Source: Lachnospiraceae bacterium UBA7188 (GTDB lineage Bacteria; Bacillota; Clostridia; Lachnospirales; Lachnospiraceae). Taken from it: a DNA stretch of 13,167 bases. The notes under the pieces were generated by a model. It saw nothing but the letters and a program-made list of their open reading frames with translations, had not been told where the DNA came from and did not search any database. The position numbers were made by a program, and so were the translations under genes. Positions within the stretch are counted from its first letter, which is position 1, and each line of letters starts with the position of its first letter. Below, piece by piece: positions 6,189-12,503 of this stretch. The stretch lies in assembly GCA_002490995.1 (NCBI GenBank), contig DKVC01000155.1:1-13167 (forward strand), written 5' to 3'.

Positions 6189-7127
6189 ATGAGGAAGCTC
6201 AGACAGATGGCTGCGGTGTGTTTGGCGTTTGCTTTGCTCCTGGTTTCCTTGCCGCCCATGGAAGCAGAAGCAAAGTATACTTACACCATCCGCATTTTTT
6301 CCGGCCAGCAGGGCACCATAGGCGGCGGGGAAGTGATCGTATACAGCGGTCTTGACTATGGTTCACGGGTGAATTTCAACCTGAGGGATGTGACGCTCAA
6401 TGACAACAGCAAATATTATGTAAAAGGCATCCGCCAGAGCGGCAGGGATAATAATACGGCGGGAACGACCTCGTTCAAGGTGACGGAGGACAGGGACTAT
6501 GTGGTAGCCTACGGGCTGCTGACGGAAGCGGTTGCTTATACCATCAATTACCTGGATGCGGCAGGAAATCCGCTGCTGCCCAGCGAAACCTATTACGGAA
6601 ACGTAGGCGACCAGCCGGTCATCGCTTATCTGTATATCGAAGGTTACCAGCCGCAGGCTTATAACCTGACCAGGACGCTTTCCGATAACGCGGCGGAGAA
6701 TGTATTTGACTTTATATATACCCCGGTGCCGGTGGGCGGAGTCGTTGTGATTCCGGGCGGTGTGATAACGGAAGAAGTTCCTGTACCCGGAGGACCTGCT
6801 GCACCTGGAGGAGACGGGGAACCTGGAGGCGGTGAGGAACAGGAGGAGCCCGGAGGAGACGGGGAACCTGGGGGAGAAGAACAGGAACAGGAAAATGAGA
6901 ATATACCTGACCCGGATACGCCCCAGGGGCCGCCTGACGAGCCGGATGAGCAGATCAATCTGGATGACCCGGAGGTACCGCAGGGTGCCTGGAACGAGTT
7001 GTTAGGCGACGCGTTTATGGCAGGAGTCCCGTTATGGGGTAAGATAGCGCTGGCCCTGCTGCTGGCAGTCCTGGCGGGCGGCTTTGTCTGGTCCCGGATC
7101 AGGAAAAAGAAAGGAAGAAAAGCATGA
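6189..7127 (+). CDS. MucBP-domain membrane-anchored surface protein
   Basis: A 312-residue surface protein. A signal peptide covers about residues 1-28 (MRKLRQMAAVCLAFALLLVS...AEA). Residues 30-112 form a first beta domain without a clear family. Residues 117-178 match a MucBP repeat: YTINYLDAAGNPLLPSE, a middle GNVGDQPVI, and NVFDFIYTP at the end. MucBP domains occur in mucus- or host-binding proteins of Firmicutes. A linker at 190-265 is rich in Gly, Pro, Glu and Asp and carries GGDGEPGG twice. A membrane segment (about 284-301) and the basic tail RIRKKKGRKA anchor it. No LPXTG is present. The ATG lies one base after the previous stop, with AAAGGGG ahead, and the end overlaps sipW by 4 bases (ATGA). 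It may display the domain away from the membrane and touch either host glycans or the fibre; the binding partner is unknown. Confidence 0.85.
   Translation: MRKLRQMAAVCLAFALLLVSLPPMEAEAKYTYTIRIFSGQQGTIGGGEVIVYSGLDYGSRVNFNLRDVTLNDNSKYYVKGIRQSGRDNNTAGTTSFKVTEDRDYVVAYGLLTEAVAYTINYLDAAGNPLLPSETYYGNVGDQPVIAYLYIEGYQPQAYNLTRTLSDNAAENVFDFIYTPVPVGGVVVIPGGVITEEVPVPGGPAAPGGDGEPGGGEEQEEPGGDGEPGGEEQEQENENIPDPDTPQGPPDEPDEQINLDDPEVPQGAWNELLGDAFMAGVPLWGKIALALLLAVLAGGFVWSRIRKKKGRKA
6807..6871 (+). repeat. In-frame direct repeat in the linker of the MucBP protein
   Basis: GGAGGAGACGGGGAACCTGG occurs identically at 6807-6826 and 6852-6871, a 45-base (15-codon) offset. Both copies encode GDGEPGG in a flexible Gly/Pro/Glu linker. 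The nucleotide identity points to a recent duplication, so linker length may vary between strains. Confidence 0.85.
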
Positions 7128-7660
7128 GCGGGGAAGGGAGCAGACATCCCGGGAGGCGTCGTCCAGGGGGAATGCTCCCCGCTTTCTGTAATATAGCCGG
7201 GATCCTGATACTGGTTGGGGTGATCCTGTCCTGCCTGCCGCTGACGATTCCGCGCCTGTTGGGCTATGAGGTCTATCATGTGGTCAGTGGGAGCATGGAG
7301 CCGGCGATTCCCGTGGGCAGCGCAGTCTATGTAGCTGCTGTTGCCCCGGAAGAGATACAGGATGGCGACGTGATCGCTTTCCTGAGCAACGATTCTGTCA
7401 TCACCCACCGTGTAGTCCGTAACCGCCTGGTGGAAGGCGAATTTGTCACCAGGGGTGATGCGAATGACGCCGAGGATATGCATCCGATTGACTATGAAGA
7501 TTTGATAGGACGAGTGGAATATCATATTCCCTTTATCGGAAAGTTGATGGTGCTGTATACGGGTACCGTCGGCAAGATATATGTGATCTGCTTTGCAGCC
7601 TGCGGAGCCATGCTGAATATGCTGGCCGGGCGGCTGCGCGACAGGGCCAGTGAGGACTGA
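7124..7660 (+). CDS. sipW: SipW-type signal peptidase I (Ser-His type)
   Basis: A 178-residue signal peptidase of the archaeal/ER-like branch to which Bacillus SipW belongs. In that branch the general base is His, not Lys. Catalytic Ser57 is in VVSGSMEPAI and His95 in SVITHRVVR; Asp112 and Asp115 in TRGDANDAED complete the signature. A membrane segment precedes the active site (about 22-42) and a second hydrophobic stretch follows (about 150-166), as in SipW homologues. SipW is known to process only a narrow set of substrates such as TasA and TapA; here the two SipW-type leaders at 4056 and 4576 are the obvious partners. It is the last gene of the cluster, overlaps its neighbour by ATGA, and its stop lies inside a terminator hairpin. 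The assignment is firm; the substrate set is inferred from context. Confidence 0.93.
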   Translation: MSGEGSRHPGRRRPGGMLPAFCNIAGILILVGVILSCLPLTIPRLLGYEVYHVVSGSMEPAIPVGSAVYVAAVAPEEIQDGDVIAFLSNDSVITHRVVRNRLVEGEFVTRGDANDAEDMHPIDYEDLIGRVEYHIPFIGKLMVLYTGTVGKIYVICFAACGAMLNMLAGRLRDRASED

Positions 7661-7672
7661 CCCTGTTTTTTT
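7641..7672 (+). terminator. Rho-independent terminator overlapping the sipW stop
   Basis: ACAGGG (7641-7646) pairs with CCCTGT (7661-7666). After one C-A mismatch CAGT (7648-7651) pairs with ACTG (7656-7659) around the loop GAGG. Seven T follow at 7666-7672. The stem includes the last codons and the TGA of sipW, so the operon ends here without a spare 3' region. Confidence 0.85.
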
Positions 7673-7742
7673 CATCCATAATGCGCAATGCTTCGGAAAC
7701 TGGCGGAAAATATCAAGTGAAATGTAGATAAAATTCTGCATA

Positions 7743-7771
7743 TTGCAAAAATCCTCCCTATCGTTTATACT
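7743..7771 (+). promoter_or_regulatory. Sigma-A-type promoter for proB-proA
   Basis: TTGCAA (7743-7748) and TATACT (7766-7771) are separated by exactly 17 bases. Transcription would start near 7778-7780, giving a leader of about 78 bases before proB. The leader is G-rich and shows no riboswitch or T-box pattern that I can recognise. Confidence 0.75.
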
Positions 7772-7856
7772 GTACAGGAATCATGATATGAAAGGATAAG
7801 GCGGCAGGCATCCGGCTTTGGCGAGGGCGGGACAGCCTGTGCGGGGATAAGGCAGG

Positions 7857-8702
7857 ATGAATCGAGACAGACTGAAAAATAAGAGGCGCATTGTAGTAAA
7901 GATAGGCAGCTCGTCCCTGACGCATGCGGAAACCGGGGAGACGGATCTGATCAAACTGGAAAAGCTTGTGAGGGAGCTTTGTGATTACCGGAACAGGGGG
8001 ATAGAAGTGGTGCTGGTCAGTTCCGGAGCCATCGCAGTGGGCAGCAGGACATTGGGGCTTGCACAGCGGCCGACGGAGATTTCCTTAAAGCAGGCATGTG
8101 CATCGGTTGGACAGGCTAAACTGATGGTGATGTATCAGAAGCTGTTCGCGGAGTACAACCATGTGGCATCTCAGATTCTGATGACAAAGAATACCATGCT
8201 GAACCCCATAAACCGGAAAAACGCGGAGAATACCTTTGAAAAGCTGCTGGAGTTGGGAGTGATCCCCATAGTGAATGAGAATGATACCATATCCACGTAC
8301 GAACTGGAGAAGCTGCAGCAATTCGGTGATAACGATACATTGTCAGCGATTGTGGCGGCGATGATTCATGCGGATCTGCTGATTTTATTATCAGACATTG
8401 ATGGACTCTTTACCGATGATCCCCATAAGAATCCGGATGCGCATTTCATCGATACTGTGGAAACATTGACAGAAGAAATGATGCAGCTTGGGAAGGGGGC
8501 TGTCAGCGATGTGGGAACAGGAGGGATGGCGACGAAGCTTGCCAGTGCCCGGATTGCCACTGCTTCAGGGGCGGATATGGTGATTGCGAATGGGGCGGAT
8601 GTGGGAGTTCTTCATGAATTGCTGGAGGGTGCTCAGAAGGGAACGCTTTTCCTGGCGGATCCGGATGCGCATTTTGAGTTGGGAGCGTTTCTGGAGGGAT
8701 AA
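7857..8702 (+). CDS. proB: Glutamate 5-kinase, short form without PUA domain
   Basis: ATP-dependent phosphorylation of glutamate to gamma-glutamyl phosphate, the first step of proline synthesis, in the cytoplasm. The 281-residue protein has the amino acid kinase fold motifs: VVKIGSSS (13-20, phosphate binding), SSGAIAVGS (55-63), IPIVNENDT (137-144), FGDNDTLSA (156-164), LLSDIDGLFT (177-186) and GTGGMATKLASA (220-231). It ends shortly after the kinase domain (LFLADPD...LEG) and so lacks the C-terminal PUA domain of the roughly 367-residue E. coli enzyme; short versions are common in Firmicutes. The start is preceded by AAGGCAGG, a modest RBS. proA begins about 80 bases downstream with no terminator between, so both share the promoter at 7743. 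In the family the product inhibits the enzyme; that cannot be judged here. Confidence 0.96.
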   Translation: MNRDRLKNKRRIVVKIGSSSLTHAETGETDLIKLEKLVRELCDYRNRGIEVVLVSSGAIAVGSRTLGLAQRPTEISLKQACASVGQAKLMVMYQKLFAEYNHVASQILMTKNTMLNPINRKNAENTFEKLLELGVIPIVNENDTISTYELEKLQQFGDNDTLSAIVAAMIHADLLILLSDIDGLFTDDPHKNPDAHFIDTVETLTEEMMQLGKGAVSDVGTGGMATKLASARIATASGADMVIANGADVGVLHELLEGAQKGTLFLADPDAHFELGAFLEG

Positions 8703-8766
8703 GCCGCAATTCCTGAAAAATATATGTCTGTAGACCGCATAGGAGACAGAAAACAGAGAAGTATAT

Positions 8767-8775
8767 GGAGGAAAG
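8767..8775 (+). promoter_or_regulatory. RBS that fixes the proA start at 8783
   Basis: GGAGGAAAG ends 7 bases before the ATG at 8783. The alternative in-frame ATG at 8765 overlaps this site, would add only MEERYS, and has a weaker AGAGAAG ahead. Confidence 0.75.
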
Positions 8776-8782
8776 ATATTCT

Positions 8783-10030
8783 ATGGAATATTTGGAGCAG
8801 ATTGGTGTAGAAGCGAAGAAGGCGGAGGCCGTGCTGCGCACGCTTGGCAGCGAGGCAAAGGATCAGGCTTTGAAAAAGGCGGCAGAATATCTGACAGCAG
8901 CGGAAGCCATGCTTTTGGAAGCAAATGAAAAAGATATGTCCATTGCCCGGGAAAAGGGGATGGCACAGGGGCTTCTGGACCGCCTGGCACTGAGCGGGGA
9001 CAGGATCCGGGGGATGGCGGAAGGGCTTTTACAGGTAGCCGCTGCTGATGATCCCGTGGGAGAGGTCCTTTATATGAAGAAACGTCCGAATGGCCTGATG
9101 ATCGGGCAGAAGCGGGTGCCGCTGGGAGTGGTGGGGATCATATATGAGGCCCGGCCCAATGTGACGGCGGATGCCTTTGGGCTGTGTTTTAAGGCCGGAA
9201 ATGCGGTGATTTTAAAAGGCGGAAGCGATGCCCTTTATTCGAATGAAGCCATTGTGGGCGTACTGCAGAAAGCATTGTCGGACTGCGGTCTGCCGGAGGC
9301 GGCCGTGCAGCTGATTGCCAGCCAGGACAGAGAAGTCACGGCACGTTTCATGAAGATGAACGAGTATGTGGATGTACTGATTCCCAGGGGCGGAGCAGGT
9401 CTGATACGTAAAGTTGTGCAGGAGAGTACGGTGCCGGTGATCGAAACCGGTACGGGCAACTGCCACATCTATGTGGATGCTTCCGCAGATCTGGATATGG
9501 CAGTGGAGATTCTTTTTAATGCAAAGACACAGCGTATCGGGGTCTGTAATGCATGTGAATCCCTGGTGGTGCATGAGGCGGTTGCAGGTACCTTTCTCCC
9601 GATGGCGGCAAGGCGGCTGGCTGAGAAAAATGTGGAACTTCGGGGAGACGAGGCAGCGATGGGCGCGGAAAGCTCTATTCTTCCGGCAGAAGAGGGAGAC
9701 TGGGGCAGGGAATACCTGGATTATATCCTGTCGGTGAAAACGGTACGAAATATCGATGAAGCCATTGCCCATATCAACCGTTATAATACGGGCCATTCCG
9801 AGGCAATTGTAACAAGGGATTACGCCAATGCACAGCGTTTCCTGGATGAAATCGACGCGGCGGCGGTGTATGTCAATGCATCCACACGTTTTACGGACGG
9901 TGGGGAATTCGGGTTCGGCGCTGAGATTGGCATCAGTACCCAGAAACTGCATGCCAGGGGACCCATGGGGCTGAAAGAGCTTACCACCACGAAATATATT
10001 ATTTACGGGAACGGGCAGGTCCGTCCATAA
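8783..10030 (+). CDS. proA: Gamma-glutamyl phosphate reductase
   Basis: NADPH-dependent reduction of gamma-glutamyl phosphate to glutamate 5-semialdehyde, the second step of proline synthesis. From ATG 8783 the protein has 415 residues, close to the usual 415-420. It has the aldehyde-dehydrogenase-like fold: RVPLGVVGIIYEARPNVTAD (111-130), FKAGNAVILKGGSDA (136-150), the TGTGNCHIYVD block (222-232) and the catalytic Cys255 in AKTQRIGVCNACE. The C-terminal block FGFGAEIGISTQKLHARGPM is fully standard. A second Cys (258) replaces the Ala often seen in GVCNA(A/L)E; it is probably harmless. It follows proB by 80 bases and completes the unit. The third enzyme, proC, is not in the window. Confidence 0.96.
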   Translation: MEYLEQIGVEAKKAEAVLRTLGSEAKDQALKKAAEYLTAAEAMLLEANEKDMSIAREKGMAQGLLDRLALSGDRIRGMAEGLLQVAAADDPVGEVLYMKKRPNGLMIGQKRVPLGVVGIIYEARPNVTADAFGLCFKAGNAVILKGGSDALYSNEAIVGVLQKALSDCGLPEAAVQLIASQDREVTARFMKMNEYVDVLIPRGGAGLIRKVVQESTVPVIETGTGNCHIYVDASADLDMAVEILFNAKTQRIGVCNACESLVVHEAVAGTFLPMAARRLAEKNVELRGDEAAMGAESSILPAEEGDWGREYLDYILSVKTVRNIDEAIAHINRYNTGHSEAIVTRDYANAQRFLDEIDAAAVYVNASTRFTDGGEFGFGAEIGISTQKLHARGPMGLKELTTTKYIIYGNGQVRP

Positions 10031-10078
10031 TATATACCCGTGTTCGAAAACATTTGCCAGCCTGCATGTATAACGAGT

Positions 10079-10135
10079 GAGTGCTTCTGTAATGCTGGGC
10101 GGAAATGCGGCAGGCATAAGCATTGAACAGGGAAC
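10079..10135 (+). repeat. Interspersed structured repeat, copy 1
   Basis: GAGTGCTTCTGTAATGC (10079-10095) and GAACAGGGAAC (10125-10135) flank a unique middle. CTGT-AATGCT (10087-10096) can pair with AGCATT (10119-10124) and, after a GA bulge, ACAG (10127-10130), leaving a 22-base loop. A related copy with a much shorter loop lies at 12339-12389. The host spacer (10031-10181) between proA and trxB holds no gene and no clear terminator. Confidence 0.6.
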
Positions 10136-10181
10136 GAAATAGCAGGAAAATACAAAATAATCAGAAACGGAGATATGTAAA

Positions 10182-11084
10182 ATGTATGACTTAATCATTA
10201 TCGGGTCCGGTCCGGCAGGGCTTTCTGCAGCCATTTACGGAAAGCGGGCGGGTCTGAATCTGCTGGTACTGGAGAAAAACCCCATGAGCGGCGGTCAGGT
10301 GCTGAATACTTATGAGGTGGATAACTATCTGGGGATGCCGGGGACAGACGGCTTTGACATGGGCATGAAGTTTCGGGAGCATGCGGACAAAATGGGGGTG
10401 GAGTTCAGAGAAGCCTCTGCCATGTCTATTGAGGACAGGAAGGATTTCAAACTGGTGCATACCACGGAAGGAGATCTGGAGGCGAAAGCGATTATTCTGG
10501 CCACCGGAGCTGTTCATGCTTCCCTGGGAGTGGAAGGAGAAGAAAAGTTCTCCGGGAAAGGTGTATCTTACTGCGCCACCTGTGACGGCGCTTTCTTCCG
10601 TGGGAAGGCCGTGGCCGTAGTGGGCGGCGGAGATGTGGCATTGGAGGATGCCATTTATCTGTCCCGCATTTGTGGAAAGGTATATCTGATCCACAGGCGC
10701 GATGAACTGAGGGGCGCCTATATCCTGCAGGAGGAGTTGAAGGCACTGCCCAATGTGGAATTTCTGTACAGCCATGTAGTGGAGGAGATTACAGGAGAAG
10801 ATGCGGTGAATGGGCTTCGGGTCAGAAATCTGAAAACCCAGGAGAGCCGTGCGCTGCAGGCGGATGGTGTATTTGTGGCAGTGGGGATTCGGCCTGGAAC
10901 GGAGCTGGTACGGGATATGGTGGACTGTGATGAGGGCGGATATGTGCTGGCCGGAGAGGACTGCGTCACAAGTGTACCCGGAATCTTTGCAGCCGGGGAT
11001 GTGCGGAAGAAGCCTCTCCGCCAGATTGCTACTGCGGTGGCAGACGGCGCCAATGCGGTAATGTCCGTGGAAAATTATCTGTGA
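10182..11084 (+). CDS. trxB: Thioredoxin reductase (FAD/NADPH)
   Basis: A 300-residue flavoprotein that passes electrons from NADPH to thioredoxin in the cytoplasm. The FAD-binding motif GSGPAGLSAAIYGKRAG is at 8-24, the redox-active pair Cys131/Cys134 in SYCATCDGAFF, the NADPH-binding GGGDVALEDAIYL at 148-160 with HRRDELRG (171-178), and the second FAD contact GIFAAGDVRKKPLRQ at 267-281. HRR favours NADPH over NADH. Length is normal for the low-Mr type. The start follows GGAG by 9 bases. Upstream lies a gene-free spacer of 151 bases with a repeat; downstream comes a strong hairpin. It appears to be transcribed alone or from a promoter I could not identify. Confidence 0.95.
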   Translation: MYDLIIIGSGPAGLSAAIYGKRAGLNLLVLEKNPMSGGQVLNTYEVDNYLGMPGTDGFDMGMKFREHADKMGVEFREASAMSIEDRKDFKLVHTTEGDLEAKAIILATGAVHASLGVEGEEKFSGKGVSYCATCDGAFFRGKAVAVVGGGDVALEDAIYLSRICGKVYLIHRRDELRGAYILQEELKALPNVEFLYSHVVEEITGEDAVNGLRVRNLKTQESRALQADGVFVAVGIRPGTELVRDMVDCDEGGYVLAGEDCVTSVPGIFAAGDVRKKPLRQIATAVADGANAVMSVENYL

Positions 11085-11143
11085 AAGTCCGGACAGGGGT
11101 TTGACAACTGTCAGGAGTGGCCTCTTTCCGTCAGGTATACTGC

Positions 11144-11204
11144 AGACCGCCAGTCATGTATGTTTACTTTAGGCAGATAAGTAAACATATATGACTGGCG
11201 GTCT
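11144..11204 (+). other. Long near-perfect intergenic hairpin (26-bp stem)
   Basis: The arms at 11144-11169 and 11179-11204 are reverse complements over 26 bases, with one G/T pair (left-arm G at 11158), around a 9-base loop TAGGCAGAT. Five more pairs, TATAC (11136-11140) with GTATA (11208-11212), can form outside a 3x3 internal loop. No T-run follows on either strand, so it is not a standard terminator. It fills the spacer between trxB and dgt, which holds no gene. Confidence 0.85.
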
Positions 11205-11208
11205 TGCG

Positions 11209-11214
11209 TATAAT
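11209..11214 (+). promoter_or_regulatory. Candidate -10 box for dgt
   Basis: TATAAT, an exact -10 hexamer, lies directly after the hairpin. No convincing -35 is found 16-18 bases upstream, where the hairpin's right arm sits. If used, the transcript would have a leader of about 65 bases and the hairpin would overlap the polymerase site. Confidence 0.35.
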
Positions 11215-11286
11215 TAACCTTATTTTCGAAGGAAAAAAGGATTTTCGTTTCCCGCGCAGAATAATAATAGCAGGAGAAAGTTTTTC

Positions 11287-12327
11287 ATGCATTGTGTTGT
11301 AAAAGCGCAGATGGGAGCTGCTATGACAATCAGAGAAAATGTGGAACAGTGGGAAAGGGATTACTTAAGTCCGTATGCGTCTCACAGTGCGGATTCCAAA
11401 GGGCGGATCAGACCCGAGAAGCAGTGCGATATCCGTCCCGTGTTCCAGCGTGACAGAGACAGGATCATTCATTGCAAGGCATTCCGGCGCCTGAAGGACA
11501 AGACACAGGTATTTTTGACTCCGGAGGGAGACCATTACCGGACCAGGCTGACCCATACTCTGGAAGTATCGCAGAACGCCAGGACAATAGCTAAGGCTCT
11601 GCGGTTGAACGAGGAGCTGGTAGAGGCCATTGCACTGGGCCATGACCTGGGGCACACGCCTTTCGGACACGCGGGGGAGCGGGCTCTGAACCGGGTGTGT
11701 CCTCTGGGTTTCGAGCACAGCCTGCAGAGCGTGCGGACGGTGGAACGACTGGAGAAGGGAGGTATGGGCCTGAATCTGACCTACGAGGTGAAGGACGGCA
11801 TTCTGAACCATCAGACCATCGGCAAGCCCCATACCCTGGAGGGTAAGATTGTGCGGCTATCGGATAAGATTGCCTATATCCACCACGATATGGACGATGC
11901 GGTGCGGGCCGGTATTCTGAGGGAGAGTGATGTGCCTGCAGAGATTCGGGAAGTAATCGGCAGCACTCCCGGAGACAGGCTGGATTGCTTTATTCACGAT
12001 ATTGTGACCAACAGTGCTGAAAAAAATGATATCCGCATGTCGCCTCCCGTAGAGGAAGCCATGATGAAAATGCGAAAATTTATGTGTGAAAATGTGTATT
12101 ACAATCCTCTGGCCAAGAGCGAGGAGGGCAAGGCAGAGATGCTGATGGAGACATTGTACCAGCACTTCATGAAGCATATCGATGAAATGCCAGGGGAATT
12201 CCTGGACCTGCTGTCTGAGGGCGAAGCCAAGGAACAGGTGGTCTGCGACTATGTGGGTGCCATGACAGACCGTTTCGCCATTGCGACCTATGATGATATT
12301 TATATACCGAAATCCTGGTCTGTCTGA
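11287..12327 (+). CDS. dgt: Deoxyguanosine triphosphate triphosphohydrolase (dGTPase), HD-domain
   Basis: Hydrolyses dGTP (or dNTPs) to the nucleoside and triphosphate, helping to set nucleotide pools. The 346-residue protein has HD-superfamily metal ligands: His90 in RTRLTHTLEV, His119-Asp120 in LGHDLGHTPFGH, and Asp193 in LSDKIAYIHHDMDD. The FQRDRDRIIHCKAFRRLKDK block (53-72) is typical of clostridial dGTPases. Two starts are possible. ATG 11287 has the stronger AGGAGAAAG (11272-11280), 6 bases ahead. ATG 11323 (protein beginning MTIRENVEQ) has GGGAG 5 bases ahead and matches where I recall homologues starting. I give the longer frame, but the first 12 residues may not be real. It is followed by dnaG, the usual order in Clostridia, and no terminator is seen between them. 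Confidence 0.94.
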   Translation: MHCVVKAQMGAAMTIRENVEQWERDYLSPYASHSADSKGRIRPEKQCDIRPVFQRDRDRIIHCKAFRRLKDKTQVFLTPEGDHYRTRLTHTLEVSQNARTIAKALRLNEELVEAIALGHDLGHTPFGHAGERALNRVCPLGFEHSLQSVRTVERLEKGGMGLNLTYEVKDGILNHQTIGKPHTLEGKIVRLSDKIAYIHHDMDDAVRAGILRESDVPAEIREVIGSTPGDRLDCFIHDIVTNSAEKNDIRMSPPVEEAMMKMRKFMCENVYYNPLAKSEEGKAEMLMETLYQHFMKHIDEMPGEFLDLLSEGEAKEQVVCDYVGAMTDRFAIATYDDIYIPKSWSV

Positions 12328-12338
12328 GTAGAAAGCGG

Positions 12339-12389
12339 GCGAGCGCTTCTGTATTGCAGAACAGGGAACCGGAAAATGAATGCGCTTGC
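12339..12389 (+). repeat. Interspersed structured repeat, copy 2
   Basis: GAGCGCTTCTGTATTGC and GAACAGGGAAC (12359-12369) match copy 1 at 10079-10135 but lack its middle. TTCTG pairs with CAGAA around TATTG. An outer stem joins GCGAGCGC (12339-12346) to GCGCTTGC (12382-12389) with one G/T pair. It sits in the 176-base spacer between dgt and dnaG, which holds no other gene. Confidence 0.6.
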
Positions 12390-12503
12390 GAGTATAAATC
12401 TGCAGAAGATACGGGTTTGAGGTATGGCGGTTTTTCCGGATAAGAGAGGGAGACGATTGGGGCTGTGCGGTTTCGGAAGGGCCGGAATCTGAATGGAGGT
12501 AAC

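Noticed and set aside
6659..7741. Long minus-strand open frame (360 codons) across the MucBP gene end and sipW
   Set aside because: It is antisense to two clearly recognisable genes. The apparent protein is low-complexity Pro/Ser/Gly, the mirror of the Gly/Pro/Glu linker, with no recognisable domain.
7778..7856. Riboswitch or T-box in the proB leader
   Set aside because: The leader is only about 78 bases, shows no T-box sequence or terminator/antiterminator pair, and no known riboswitch core could be recognised.
9212..10234. Minus-strand open frame (340 codons) antisense to proA
   Set aside because: proA on the other strand is certain, and the antisense translation shows no family motif; it arises from codon bias in GC-rich DNA.
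11101..11141. Promoter from TTGACA (11101) and TATACT (11136)
   Set aside because: The spacing is 29 bases, too long for sigma-A. TGACA-AC-TGTCA at 11102-11113 is a short inverted repeat but too short to call an operator.
10079..12389. CRISPR-like array from the two related repeats
   Set aside because: Only two copies over 2.2 kb apart with genes between, and no spacers or cas genes.
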